Of a stretch of 64,000 bases of DNA, positions 1-8,586 are shown one piece after another. The notes beneath the pieces are model-generated. The model worked only from the letters and a program-made list of their open reading frames with translations, searched no databases and had not been told where the DNA came from. A program made the position numbers and the translations under genes. Origin of the DNA: Allotamlana fucoidanivorans (GTDB taxonomy: Bacteria > Bacteroidota > Bacteroidia > Flavobacteriales > Flavobacteriaceae); contig NZ_CP074074.1 in assembly GCF_045788535.1 (NCBI RefSeq), forward strand, positions 1,984,001-2,048,000, read 5' to 3'. Each line of letters starts with the position of its first letter. Within the stretch, counting starts at the first letter, position 1.

Positions 1-1
1 G

Positions 2-475
2 GCTCAGGAAGATTTGGTCTTTGAACTCATGGATAGTCTTACTAGCCCAATAATAGTTTATAAATCTGCATGGCAGGATGCTATTCCAAAGGATCTATTA
101 AGTAAGATAACCATAAGTCGTATGATATGCCAACTTAAAAGGGAAAAGATGGCGTCTATAACAGAGGTGGTAGCTTATATGATGCCCCGAACCTTTGAAG
201 CACCTTTGCCTTCTGAATGGGTAAATATCTACACTTGGTGTGGGTTCCAATATGCTACAATATTCAATAACCAAAATCAAAGGAAAGAAATGAAAGAGGC
301 TATGTTGGATATAATTCCCGAAAAACTTTCAGATCACGAACAAGGTTTGTTAAAATACCTAAGAATTTGGATTTATGACAAAAGAAGAAAAGCGCTAAAG
401 GCCAAACTGAAGGAAGTCAAAAGAATAGATAAACACAAACCAGTTAAAATTCAAGAAAAACTCTTTGAGGAATAA
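2..475 (+). CDS. Hypothetical protein, 5'-truncated by the window edge
   Basis: An open frame runs from the first bases of the window to a TAA stop, so the gene almost certainly begins upstream; the TTG at 14 is only an in-frame alternative start. About 158 residues are visible. The end is strongly basic and helical (KAKLKEVKRIDKHKPVK). I do not recognise a domain with certainty. No catalytic motif, membrane segment or signal peptide is visible. It is followed by a long noncoding stretch and then the ssb/mobilisation genes, so it is probably part of the same mobile element. Confidence 0.6.
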   Translation, partial: AQEDLVFELMDSLTSPIIVYKSAWQDAIPKDLLSKITISRMICQLKREKMASITEVVAYMMPRTFEAPLPSEWVNIYTWCGFQYATIFNNQNQRKEMKEAMLDIIPEKLSDHEQGLLKYLRIWIYDKRRKALKAKLKEVKRIDKHKPVKIQEKLFEE

Positions 476-1230
476 GGTGTTTTTAGAATGTTTGTTTCAA
501 GTAGAAATCAATGTTAATTAATCGTTCAGCACATTTCCCTTCATTCCGATGCTCTTCATTTCGGAAAAAGAGCTTCTCTTGAAAAGTCTTGGACACCATC
601 CCCAATGTTGTCTTTCCATTGCGTTGGCCCTTTCCGCAAAGCAAGAAAGGAGCACTTCATTTCTATCCAAAATTGGAAATGGAGTCCACTTATAATCGGA
701 AAGTCATCATTTCGATTTACTTAACAGAATTTACGGTAAGCCCTTCTTGGGGCTTTCTCGAAAATTCCTAAAAACCGAATCGCTGACTTGCAAATTTTAA
801 GGGGTTTGTAATAGATAAAGCCTTTAGTTGTTTTTCGGATCATCGAAAAACAGGCAGTACATAAGCATTTCTAAATTAATCCCACTGACTCCACGCGCTT
901 AACTTCCCGTACGCTTCTTTGTAAATGGGATTAAAAGAACCTGCTAATGCCCTATAGAACTTGTCAAGACCAAGACAGGTTTTAGATAAAAATAAGGTTT
1001 CTACTTCCTTGTTTTTAGCCCTTCGGTAAAAACGACGTTGCAGACACTCCTGATTTATTTTCTAAAAGTCTTGACAAAACCCACTTTCTCCATTAGTGCT
1101 ATGCACGCAAGAAATCATACAAAACACCCCTTAAAATTTAGTTGCATTCTCTTGAAAACGGGAACCATAAATCAAAAAGGGAAATCATTAACCCGCTTGC
1201 CAAAAGGTAGGCATTTAAAAATCTTTTATT
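476..1230. other. Long noncoding region with several inverted repeats
   Basis: About 750 bp without a convincing gene; the short open frames at 589-771 and 1038-1286 have no family resemblance, and the second overlaps the start of ssb. Visible structure: arms AAGCCC (738-743) and GGGCTT (750-755), a terminator-like hairpin; an 8-bp perfect stem GTTTTTCG/CGAAAAAC at 830-837 and 844-851 with a 6-nt loop; and 9-bp arms TTAATCCCA (876-884) and TGGGATTAA (926-934). Such structured DNA just before ssb and the mobilisation genes could hold regulatory RNA or transfer-origin functions, but nothing recognised pins this down. Confidence 0.5.
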
Positions 1231-1569
1231 ATGAGTACACTAAAAAACAAAGTACAGTTAATTGGAAACGTAGGACAAGAGCCTAGCATTACGAATTTGG
1301 AAAACGGCAAAAAAGTAGCCCGACTGTCATTGGCAACCAATGGACATTACAAAAACGGGCAGGGCGAAAAACAGACCGATACCAATTGGCATACCATTAT
1401 TTCATGGGGCAAGACGGCTGACATAATTGAAAGGTATGTTACTAAGGGCAAAGAAATAGCCATAGAGGGTAAATTGAGTACAAGAGCCTATGATGATAAA
1501 GACGGTAATAAACGTTATGTGACCGAGGTCATCGTATCTGAAATATTGTTATTAGGAAATAACAGTTAA
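1231..1569 (+). CDS. ssb: Single-stranded DNA-binding protein (mobile-element type)
   Basis: A 112-aa OB-fold SSB. It begins MSTLKNKVQLIGNVGQEP, the usual N-terminus of the family, and has the conserved run TNWHTIISWGKTADIIERYVTKGKEIAIEGKLSTRAYDD divided over residues 50-90, with the aromatic and lysine positions that contact DNA. Chromosomal SSBs are about 140-180 aa and end in an acidic tail (DDDLPF-like) that recruits repair proteins; here the protein ends at LLLGNNS without the tail. This is common in plasmid and ICE SSBs. It would coat the transferred single strand during conjugation. It precedes DUF6876 and the mobilisation genes. Confidence 0.93.
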   Translation: MSTLKNKVQLIGNVGQEPSITNLENGKKVARLSLATNGHYKNGQGEKQTDTNWHTIISWGKTADIIERYVTKGKEIAIEGKLSTRAYDDKDGNKRYVTEVIVSEILLLGNNS

Positions 1570-1657
1570 TCCAACCCTTACAGCAATTAAGAAAGAGGGT
1601 GTTCCAAAGGATATGGAGCATCCTCCTTTTAACCATAACTTTTTAAAACACACCACA

Positions 1658-2038
1658 ATGGACACACAAGTCAATAAAATAGAAAAGCAATTACAGCATT
1701 TCACAGGAACTGAAATGTACTACCACATCCCTATATTAAAGACCCGTTTTACGGATGGGCTGAAATACCTTGCCGATGTTGCCGACTGTTATTGGTTGAT
1801 TACAGATGCTTCGGTAATAGCCAAGAGCCTGAAATACAAAAGCGGTTGGATTACGATAGATTTTAAAAGGTTGCCCGAGGATAAACGGACAGCTTCAGGA
1901 TACGAGGCGGAGATTGTTTACAGTGATGGGAACGACACTATTTTGGAAAGACACGGATATCGGGTAACCGATTTTCCTTTAGATGCGTTACGACTGTTTT
2001 TTGTGAACGATACCTTGATGCTACCAAGCGAATATTAA
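1658..2038 (+). CDS. DUF6876 family protein
   Basis: About 126 aa from the ATG at 1658 (MDTQVNKIEKQ). An upstream in-frame ATG at 1613 would add 15 residues, but the later start begins at the family-like helix. The body matches what I know of DUF6876: an N-terminal helix, then FTGTEMYYHIPILKTRFTDG, then KYLADVADCYWLITDA, and a beta-rich second half ending in the FPLDALRLFFVN motif. Function is unknown; the family is typically found on Bacteroidota conjugative elements next to ssb, as here. No signal peptide or membrane helix is seen, so it is likely cytosolic. Confidence 0.75.
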   Translation: MDTQVNKIEKQLQHFTGTEMYYHIPILKTRFTDGLKYLADVADCYWLITDASVIAKSLKYKSGWITIDFKRLPEDKRTASGYEAEIVYSDGNDTILERHGYRVTDFPLDALRLFFVNDTLMLPSEY

Positions 2039-2050
2039 AACCTGAAAGCT

Positions 2051-2248
2051 ATGATACACCTAAATTTTACCGATTTAAACGAAGAGGCACAAGAACGGTT
2101 GATAGCGAGTTCTAAAGAAGATGTCAAAAGGAAATATGGCAAGGATCTGATGGATTATGCCACCAAGCACAATACTAACTTAGACACAATGCTTGAGGAA
2201 GAAGCCATACGGAATTTGTATAATTACAAGTATGTTTTCAAAATCTAA
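2051..2248 (+). CDS. Small conserved-type hypothetical protein
   Basis: A 65-aa soluble, charged, helical protein (MIHLNFTDLNEEAQERLI start) 12 bp after the DUF6876 gene and probably cotranscribed with it. I recognise no domain. It is followed within 20 bp by a good intrinsic terminator, which supports it being the last gene of the ssb transcript. Confidence 0.6.
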   Translation: MIHLNFTDLNEEAQERLIASSKEDVKRKYGKDLMDYATKHNTNLDTMLEEEAIRNLYNYKYVFKI

Positions 2249-2266
2249 ACTTTAAAACCAAACATC

Positions 2267-2297
2267 AAAGACCTCAATAATCGGGGTCTTTTTCTTT
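2267..2297 (+). terminator. Rho-independent terminator of the ssb operon
   Basis: Perfect 7-bp arms AAAGACC (2267-2273) and GGTCTTT (2285-2291) with an 11-nt loop, followed by a T-rich tail. It lies 18 bp after the stop of the 65-aa ORF. Confidence 0.75.
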
Positions 2298-2656
2298 TCA
2301 AATACAGAAGGCATTTCAGGAAATCTAACGTTTTAAACGGCTATTTTTTTAAAGCGCATACAATTTATAGGCATTTCAAACCAATTGCAACCAAACGTCA
2401 TTTGAAGGATTTATAAGAATCCACTACTTTTAATAAAGACATGCAGATGGTAAACGCTTGCATGAAAATTTTGTCCCGCGGGCGGGACGAAATCGAATAG
2501 CAAGAGGGTAACGCGCTAAGCGACGTTACAGATTTAAAAAACTCTCAAAACCCTTGTAAATAAAGGGTTTGTTCGGGTTTGTGATTTGTAAGGAGTTTTT
2601 CGATTTCACGGAAACGCACCCTGAGCCCAGTAAATACGGTAAAAATTTCACGGAAA
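2298..2656. other. Intergenic region before the mobilisation genes; candidate transfer origin
   Basis: No gene in this stretch. It contains a GC-rich perfect inverted repeat, GTCCCGC (2473-2479) and GCGGGAC (2482-2488), in AT-rich DNA, and 21 bp further a second inverted repeat, TAACG (2509-2513) and CGTTA (2524-2528), framing CGCTAAGCGA. Inverted repeats immediately upstream of a relaxosome gene pair are where an oriT is expected. The assignment is inference from position and structure; no known nic sequence was recognised. Confidence 0.4.
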
Positions 2657-3298
2657 ATGGCAAAATGGTCCAAAGATGAACCCTTTAAAAATCTGAGCAT
2701 TAAAGCCTCGGTCGCCATGCGGTATCGTAGTTTCTGCAGGGAGCTGAAAGTAACGCAGTCCATGAACTTAAATAATATGATGGACTTTTTTAAGGGTAAT
2801 GATATGCTACCAACCGATACTTTGGAATCCCATCTGGGACAAGTAGAGCAAGCCATAAAAAAGCGCATCAATGCTCTGGTGGCTATCATTCGAGACATTG
2901 AAAGACAACAGACCGCACCAACCCATGAAATGTTACAACTGTTATTTCAGGAAGCAGGAGGGCAACTGAGGAAACCGCCTGAGACATCCAAAACCATTGC
3001 GGGGTTAAAAGTATTAGATCAGCCTGAACTATCCTTTGAAAAACATGAAGCCATATTAGCCAAACTCCAAGACATACCTATTGATGGGTATACACACTAT
3101 AAGAACCAATATTTCAAAACTCAGCAGCAATTACAGGATTTACAAAGTCTAATAAACAAGAGCCTCAAACAGTCGAAGTATATCAGTCCATCTTTTGGAT
3201 CGGGCTATGTCAGACTGGAAATATCCAAAACCGATTACAAACAATTAAAAACCCAAAGCCATGTATCTAACCATAAGCCCACAAAAAACAGGAAGTAG
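2657..3298 (+). CDS. BfmA/BtgA-type mobilisation protein
   Basis: 213 aa, mostly helical. The N-terminus (MAKWSKDEPFKNLSIKASV) followed by a segment that would form a ribbon-helix-helix-like DNA-binding unit resembles the BfmA/BtgA mobilisation accessory proteins of Bacteroides elements. Such proteins bind the transfer origin and help the relaxase. The middle is coiled-coil-like (QVEQAIKKRINALVAIIRDIERQQ). Its 3' end overlaps the relaxase-like gene by 38 bp, so the two are translated from one message, and the inverted repeats upstream may be its binding site. No membrane segment. Confidence 0.7.
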   Translation: MAKWSKDEPFKNLSIKASVAMRYRSFCRELKVTQSMNLNNMMDFFKGNDMLPTDTLESHLGQVEQAIKKRINALVAIIRDIERQQTAPTHEMLQLLFQEAGGQLRKPPETSKTIAGLKVLDQPELSFEKHEAILAKLQDIPIDGYTHYKNQYFKTQQQLQDLQSLINKSLKQSKYISPSFGSGYVRLEISKTDYKQLKTQSHVSNHKPTKNRK

Positions 3299-4298
3299 CT
3301 ATCTGCAAAGCGTTTCAGACTTTGTTAAGTATCTGGAAAAGGAGAACGATAACTATGGCCTAGAAGCCGACGAAGCCTATTTTTTTAATCAGGATAATGA
3401 CGGAATTACTAGTCTTCAGGTCATTACCGATATTGATGCCAATACCAAAAAGCTGCACAAGCATGAACCTAAGTTCTATTCCATTACCATTAATCCGAGC
3501 CAACGTGAGCTATCGGCTTTAAAAAATCATACCAAAGATTTAAAAGCCTACACCCGAGAGTTAATGAAAGCCTATGCCGCCTCATTCCATCGGGAAATTG
3601 AAGGACGCGCCATAACGGTAAAGGATTTAAAATACTTTGCAAAAATCGAATATAGCCGTAGTTATAAAGGAACGGATAAAGCGGTTCGGGAAAACCAAAA
3701 GTACATCGCTAAAATTGCGAAGCTCAAACACCATATTGTTAAGATTGAACGCAATGAAATGGCAGGTAGTGTAAAAGCAAAGCAACAAGCCATTGAGCAG
3801 GCTAGAGCTACAGCCCCTCATAAGCTAAATGGTAAAATGATTGAAGCTGGTATGCCCAAAGCAGGGGCGCAAACCCATGTGCATATTATTATGAGCCGCA
3901 AAGATCAATCCAATCGCTATAGCCTGTCTCCAGGCAGCAAATACAAAGCCTCAACCGTTGAGTTAAATGGCAAGCTTGTAAAACGAGGCTTCGATAGGGA
4001 TAGGTTTTATCAAAAGGCAGAAAAACAATTTGACAAACAGTTTAATTATAAACGCCATTATGTCGAGCAATATAAAGCGAGAAAAACATTGTTGAAACAA
4101 CCAGATGTTTATTTGAAACAACTGTGGCAAATGACACCAAAACAGCGGGCACTGGGGTTTCATATACTCAGAGAAGCAGGCATACAAACCAAATTACCGT
4201 CCATACCAGTAAATCAAGCGCAGCTTGCGGCTAAAATTGTGAAACAACTTAAAAAAGGATTAACCAGGGCCATGCGTTCTGGTTCTATTGAAATATGA
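3261..4298 (+). CDS. DUF5712 relaxase-like mobilisation protein
   Basis: 345 aa, matching the DUF5712 (MobB-like) family of Bacteroidota elements in its landmarks: start MYLTISPQKTGSSYLQSVSD, then KFYSITINPSQREL (about residues 74-87), a helix with tyrosines YTRELMKAYAASFHRE (about 97-112) that could hold the catalytic Tyr, and a histidine motif THVHIIMSRKD (about 205-215) like the metal-binding motif III of relaxases, followed by LSPGSKYKAS. It would nick oriT and pilot the strand to the recipient. It overlaps the preceding mobilisation gene and shares an ATGA junction with the coupling protein, forming a three-gene mobilisation operon. Catalytic residues are inferred, not proven. Confidence 0.8.
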   Translation: MYLTISPQKTGSSYLQSVSDFVKYLEKENDNYGLEADEAYFFNQDNDGITSLQVITDIDANTKKLHKHEPKFYSITINPSQRELSALKNHTKDLKAYTRELMKAYAASFHREIEGRAITVKDLKYFAKIEYSRSYKGTDKAVRENQKYIAKIAKLKHHIVKIERNEMAGSVKAKQQAIEQARATAPHKLNGKMIEAGMPKAGAQTHVHIIMSRKDQSNRYSLSPGSKYKASTVELNGKLVKRGFDRDRFYQKAEKQFDKQFNYKRHYVEQYKARKTLLKQPDVYLKQLWQMTPKQRALGFHILREAGIQTKLPSIPVNQAQLAAKIVKQLKKGLTRAMRSGSIEI

Positions 4299-5743
4299 AA
4301 GACCCCATCTTACAAAATATGATAATCTATGCATTACCCATAGCATGTATAATTATGCTACTATACTTGCTGTTTTGGGACGGAAATACCGCTAAAGTTC
4401 ACAAGAAATACAAAATGAAATTTCAGCTCCTATCAGGGCGATTGAAGATTGCGAATATTAGACGAGGTTCCTGTATCATTGGCTCAGCAGGAAGCGGTAA
4501 AACCGAAAGTGTCATCTATCAGTTCTTAAAGCATTTTACAAAACACAAATTTTGTGGCATTGTACACGATTACAAAGATTTGGAATTGACGGAATTGGTA
4601 TATCCTTTATGTCACGCCAATGGCATCACCCTATACACCATAGCCTTTGATACTTTATATTACAGAGTTAATCCTATAGCACCAAAATACCTGTCCAATG
4701 AAGAAAGCGTTCTTGAGGTTACCAAAGTACTTATGGAAAATTTACTTGAACAGCACAGTTCTGAATCTTCGGGGAGCCATAAATTTTTCTCAGATGCCGT
4801 TGAAGGGCTGTTATCAGGAGTTATTTGGAACCTACGTAGCTATTATCCGCAGTATTGTACCTTACCCCATGTGATAGCTCTATTTCAGTATTTAGAGAAA
4901 GATGGGCTCGTACAGTTTTTAAACACCAACATAACCTCAAGAGCTATGGCCAGTGCTTTTTTACACGGTGTAGATTCCGAGAAACAAACTGCAGGGGTGC
5001 GCAGTACTTTATCCAATGCACTAAAAAAGTTAAGCACTCGCCAATTATTTATGGCATTGTCAGCCGATGAAGTGCCACTAAATGTCAATGATACCGAGAA
5101 TAAGGGAATTATCGCCATATCTAACCATCCCAAATACGAAACAACCTTTGCACCAGTAATAGCTATGGTCATACATACGGTGGTGAAGCAAATGAGTGAA
5201 CGTGGCAAAGCATCGGCTTTTATTCTTATGGAAGAAGCACCAACCATCAAACTGTTGCATATGCACAGAATACCAGCTACCTTAAGGAGTTATGATATTA
5301 CCACTGTATATGTGATGCAGGATAAAATTCAGAACGATATGCTCTACGGCGATAAAGCCAGTAGAGCGATAATTAGCAATTTGTCGTATCAGTTTTTTGG
5401 AAAAGCCAATGACCCCGATACCGCCAAATACTATGAAAGCTTCTTTGAAATTGTGACTAAACCTACTAGAAGTGTGAGTAAGGATAGCAGTTGGAATTTT
5501 AATAGCAGAATAACCAAAGGCGAGAAAGAGGTTAGCAAGCGCCGAGCCAATGAGTTCTTTAGGCTAAAAACAGGGCAGTTTGTCGTCTTCGCCGATGGTA
5601 AAGACCGCAAAGTGCAGTTCAGATTATTGAAAATGAAAAAAGAAAAACCACCTGTTTTAAAAAGCTACTCTGTTGATGATCTGGATATCAATTTTCAAAA
5701 AATTCATTCAGATATAAGAAGGATGTTTGAAGCGGGAAAATGA
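4295..5743 (+). CDS. Type IV coupling protein (VirD4/TraG-like ATPase)
   Basis: 482 aa. One N-terminal membrane helix (MIIYALPIACIIMLLYLLF) anchors it in the inner membrane. The Walker A is GSAGSGKTES (about residues 63-72), and the Walker B region is ASAFILMEEAPTI in the second half, with the TraG-type segment LRSYDITTVYVMQDK following. It would dock the relaxase-DNA complex to the type IV secretion channel. It is shorter than classical TraG proteins (about 600-670 aa), in keeping with compact Bacteroidota mobilisation coupling ATPases. The start overlaps the relaxase-like stop by 4 bp. Confidence 0.88.
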   Translation: MKDPILQNMIIYALPIACIIMLLYLLFWDGNTAKVHKKYKMKFQLLSGRLKIANIRRGSCIIGSAGSGKTESVIYQFLKHFTKHKFCGIVHDYKDLELTELVYPLCHANGITLYTIAFDTLYYRVNPIAPKYLSNEESVLEVTKVLMENLLEQHSSESSGSHKFFSDAVEGLLSGVIWNLRSYYPQYCTLPHVIALFQYLEKDGLVQFLNTNITSRAMASAFLHGVDSEKQTAGVRSTLSNALKKLSTRQLFMALSADEVPLNVNDTENKGIIAISNHPKYETTFAPVIAMVIHTVVKQMSERGKASAFILMEEAPTIKLLHMHRIPATLRSYDITTVYVMQDKIQNDMLYGDKASRAIISNLSYQFFGKANDPDTAKYYESFFEIVTKPTRSVSKDSSWNFNSRITKGEKEVSKRRANEFFRLKTGQFVVFADGKDRKVQFRLLKMKKEKPPVLKSYSVDDLDINFQKIHSDIRRMFEAGK

Positions 5744-5842
5744 TAGTGTTTTGAGTTTAAAATTTGTTTAGAGCAAATATTCTGAGACGTTTAATTTGAT
5801 GGAATATTGTAGAAGGAAAACAATGGAATATAGGAATAAAAG

Positions 5843-6493
5843 TTACCTTGATTTAAAGCGTTCTAGCTTGTCAGTAATATCCTCTTTAATAAAAGCCCAA
5901 TGTTTGCCAAAATAGCAAATGGGGTCAAAGTCATTATCTGCTAAATCGAAATCTACAAAATTTTTAAGAATTAATTCTCGGTCATGGTTATAGGGATAAC
6001 GCTGTTCGTGTAATTTTAACATCTGTTCAATGTTGTAGGTGTTTAGAAGTTCATGTAAATCCCAAAAGTCTTTTTTTCGTCCTCCTCTTTGTATAATATC
6101 CAATTTCATGGCTATGACTTCTTCAATAGTAGCCAACCGAATACCATCTTCAATTATAGGTGGTTGTATATAGCTGTCTGTATAAAAAACGTCTAGTTTT
6201 AAAGAGTTTGTCTGGTCAGTTCCAATAAAATATGCTTTTCCCAAACCCGGCTCAATGTTCTTCGGGTAATCAACATATTTAAAATTAGATCCTAGATAGG
6301 TATCAATTTGTTTAAAATCAATAGAACCATAACGGGCATCACTAAAAAGGTCAATATCTATAGATGCTCTATGCCCAATTTGTAAGCTAAGCGCAGTACC
6401 ACCTACCAATCTAAAATCGTTGAATACCTCTGAAGCCATTAGTTTTAAAAGACTGTCATGGAGCAATTTATTTACTGTATTATAGTATAGCAT
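5843..6493 (-). CDS. AbiEii/AbiGii-type nucleotidyltransferase toxin
   Basis: 216 aa from the ATG at 6493; a TTG one codon earlier is unlikely. The polymerase-beta-fold nucleotidyltransferase signature is present: LVGGTALSLQIGHR (residues 29-42) followed by SIDIDLFSD (44-52) with metal-binding D46 and D48, then IEEVIAMKLDIIQRGGRKKDFWDLHELL, the typical AbiEii KxD and RxKDFxDLxxL motifs. AbiEii toxins transfer nucleotides (to tRNA in characterised relatives) and cause abortive infection. It sits 12 bp downstream of an HTH gene, the expected antitoxin-then-toxin order. All visible catalytic residues are intact. Confidence 0.88.
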   Translation of the reverse strand: MLYYNTVNKLLHDSLLKLMASEVFNDFRLVGGTALSLQIGHRASIDIDLFSDARYGSIDFKQIDTYLGSNFKYVDYPKNIEPGLGKAYFIGTDQTNSLKLDVFYTDSYIQPPIIEDGIRLATIEEVIAMKLDIIQRGGRKKDFWDLHELLNTYNIEQMLKLHEQRYPYNHDRELILKNFVDFDLADNDFDPICYFGKHWAFIKEDITDKLERFKSR

Positions 6494-6505
6494 CAAGGAA
6501 GTACA

Positions 6506-6991
6506 TTATAAACTAGAAACGGTGTAAGGCTTTCTAAGTTTTGAGTTTAATACAGCATTAATGGTATTCTTACCATAAAATCTGCTAATTTCTTGTTTTT
6601 CATTTTCATTGCCACGATCAAAAACTCTATTGATTACTGCTCTGTATTGTTTTTTCCAATCAATTTTTGAGTAATCAGTGTCCCAAAATAAAGAAGCTCT
6701 AAGTTTTGAAAGATTAGGTGTTGCAGCTTGCTGTTTGTTTTTAGCTCTTGAAATATCAAAATAGGTTTGTAAAAGGGCTAAAGAGCCTTCCTCTAATTCT
6801 AAGACTTCTTCTATTTTTAAGGCCAAAGCTGTATTTAAACTTCTACGCCCTTTTGTAATGGCATTTAAGGTTTGTGGATGCTCATTAATAGAAAGCGCAA
6901 AGGGGCGTTGGCGTATCGAACGTTTTTTTAATATGCGCTCAATAACAAACCCAGGGTGTATGCCTTTGTATTTTTCTATTAAGATATTCAT
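6506..6991 (-). CDS. HTH-DUF6922 antitoxin paired with AbiEii
   Basis: 161 aa. Residues about 15-70 form an XRE/HigA-like helix-turn-helix (HPQTLNAITKGRRSLNTALA). The C-terminal part, about 95-155, matches DUF6922 as I know it (LRASLFWDTDYSKIDWKKQY, then INRVFDRG). Classical AbiEi antitoxins have a winged HTH plus an AbiEi_3 domain, so this is a different partner type. It probably represses its own operon at the palindrome just upstream and opposes the toxin. Start chosen at the first ATG, directly after the operator-like palindrome. Confidence 0.75.
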   Translation of the reverse strand: MNILIEKYKGIHPGFVIERILKKRSIRQRPFALSINEHPQTLNAITKGRRSLNTALALKIEEVLELEEGSLALLQTYFDISRAKNKQQAATPNLSKLRASLFWDTDYSKIDWKKQYRAVINRVFDRGNENEKQEISRFYGKNTINAVLNSKLRKPYTVSSL

Positions 6992-6995
6992 ATTA

Positions 6996-7017
6996 CAAAT
7001 GTAAACAAATTTGTTTA
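6996..7017 (-). promoter_or_regulatory. Palindromic operator overlapping a -7 box for the AbiE-like operon
   Basis: A perfect 16-bp palindrome TAAACAAATTTGTTTA covers 7002-7017. On the minus strand TACATTTG (6996-7003) matches the Bacteroidota -7 consensus TAnnTTTG and overlaps the palindrome edge. It ends only 4 bp before the antitoxin ATG, so the transcript would be nearly leaderless. This arrangement fits autorepression by the HTH antitoxin. Confidence 0.6.
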
Positions 7018-7098
7018 TGTATAATGTTTGTTGTTATGTAAAATATAACAGGAATTTGATCTTGCTGAATTGAAAAGGTTTATAATATAAAATCATTT

Positions 7099-8550
7099 TT
7101 AGGCATACCCTAAAATGTCAATTTGAACTGGTGTATAAAAAATTACAGGAAATTTGTTTTCTCTATTATAAAAGACTTGATTAGCAATGGCTTCTGTTTT
7201 GAAAAATTCAATAAGTTTTTTAAAATCGAACACATAGCGTGGTTTGTTTAAATGTAGTAGTAATTCAGCAGGAATAGGACGAGGAAGTTTTTTCAAAATA
7301 ATATCGTTTAAATCATTCCTAAAATAGCTTATAATATTGTTTTTTTTAGTTTTAAATCTTACACGACTTCCATATTTATTAGCCATTTCTAATAGTATTA
7401 ACTCTTCGCTATCTTGAGTGAAAATGTCTTGAAGTTCCAAAGACAAGTATGTGGTTAAAATAGATAAAATATCTTCAATACTGTATGGTAAATTTCTTGT
7501 TCCATCCCAAATATTTCTGCAGTTTACACTAATAATTCTTGAATTTTTTTTAGATAAAATCGGTTTGACAGAAAAATCAAAAATTAGGGGTGTTTTTTTA
7601 TCTATTCTTTTATTTTTAAATTCTCTAGTAAGATTGGCTTTAATAGTTTCAATGAATTCGTCATTAACAAATTTTTGTAGAATATGAATTTGAATCTGTT
7701 TTTCGTTTTTAGAAGATTTCCATTCCTCCTTGAATGAGTGTTTCCATTTTTGATAAGTATATGAATACCAGCTTTTATGAACTTCTTTTTTCTCCAAGAT
7801 TTCATACTGATTATTGTTAGGTATAGATATAATCGGGGATTTTAATTGTTTTGCAAGATTATTTATCCTGTTTAGACCTTCAATCCGTTTTTCTGTATCA
7901 AAAAAACCATCTAGAATGATTTCTAGTTCACTTTTTCTTTCTGGATATATGTCAGCTTTTTTAATTTTATTATAAGACTCTGTATATGGAAATATAATTC
8001 TGTCAAATGGATAGTATTGTTCAATTTGATGGTAAGGCGTGAACAAAAAACAGCCTTTTTGAGCTTGTAACCGCCATAAGTTATCAACTTCTACTCTTGA
8101 GATGTAAGAAGGTACAACATTCTCTCTGTCATATAACACTTTAATAATCTGAATAAAATCTTCAAAGTCATATTCGTTTAAACAAATTATTGAACAATAT
8201 TCGCCAATTTTGTTTGATTGTGAATTAGTGGCAAAATAGAAAGCAACATCAATACTTTGTGTAAAGTCAATATAATTAGTTGGGATGCCGTAATGTTGAG
8301 CAATCGCGAAGTAATAGTCTACATTTGTACAATATTTTTTTAATGTTTTATCTATGTTGAAAAAAGTAAATATTCTTTCAATTTGTTCTATAGACTTTTC
8401 AAATTGTTTTTTTGAAAGCCTCCCAGCTGTAGGTATAACTTCCCAGTTTTGTGCCTGTCCGCGAAATAAATTATATTTTTCTATTCTTTGAAACTGTTTG
8501 GCAAGTTTTAATGCTTCCGCAATATTTTTGACTTCGTATGTTTGTGACAT
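7099..8550 (-). CDS. FRG-domain protein, putative defence effector
   Basis: 483 aa from the ATG at 8550 (MSQTYEVKN); a TTG five codons earlier is less likely. The N-terminal FRG domain is clear: LFRGQAQNWEVIPTAGRL with F29-R30-G31, AIAQHYGIPTNYIDFTQS (82-99), and DVAFYFAT (101-108). The remaining about 370 residues contain beta-strand and helix-rich regions I do not recognise, with a C-terminal segment ending VIFYTPVQIDILGYA. FRG domains occur in phage-defence and toxin contexts, but their biochemistry is not established to my knowledge. No signal peptide or membrane helix. The gene starts 36 bp after the stop of the Cas9-N-terminus-like gene, so the two are probably cotranscribed. Confidence 0.82.
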   Translation of the reverse strand: MSQTYEVKNIAEALKLAKQFQRIEKYNLFRGQAQNWEVIPTAGRLSKKQFEKSIEQIERIFTFFNIDKTLKKYCTNVDYYFAIAQHYGIPTNYIDFTQSIDVAFYFATNSQSNKIGEYCSIICLNEYDFEDFIQIIKVLYDRENVVPSYISRVEVDNLWRLQAQKGCFLFTPYHQIEQYYPFDRIIFPYTESYNKIKKADIYPERKSELEIILDGFFDTEKRIEGLNRINNLAKQLKSPIISIPNNNQYEILEKKEVHKSWYSYTYQKWKHSFKEEWKSSKNEKQIQIHILQKFVNDEFIETIKANLTREFKNKRIDKKTPLIFDFSVKPILSKKNSRIISVNCRNIWDGTRNLPYSIEDILSILTTYLSLELQDIFTQDSEELILLEMANKYGSRVRFKTKKNNIISYFRNDLNDIILKKLPRPIPAELLLHLNKPRYVFDFKKLIEFFKTEAIANQVFYNRENKFPVIFYTPVQIDILGYA

Positions 8551-8586
8551 AGATGATTTGATCAATTAAAGAACTGAAAGCAATAC

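Noticed and set aside
589..771. 60-aa plus-strand ORF
   Set aside because: Lies across a hairpin and terminator-like repeat, has no family resemblance, and its composition is unlike neighbouring proteins.
1038..1286. 82-aa ORF overlapping the start of ssb
   Set aside because: Overlaps ssb in another frame and shows no recognisable protein features.
4885..5266. Minus-strand ORFs inside the coupling-protein gene
   Set aside because: Shadows of the strongly supported coupling-protein frame.
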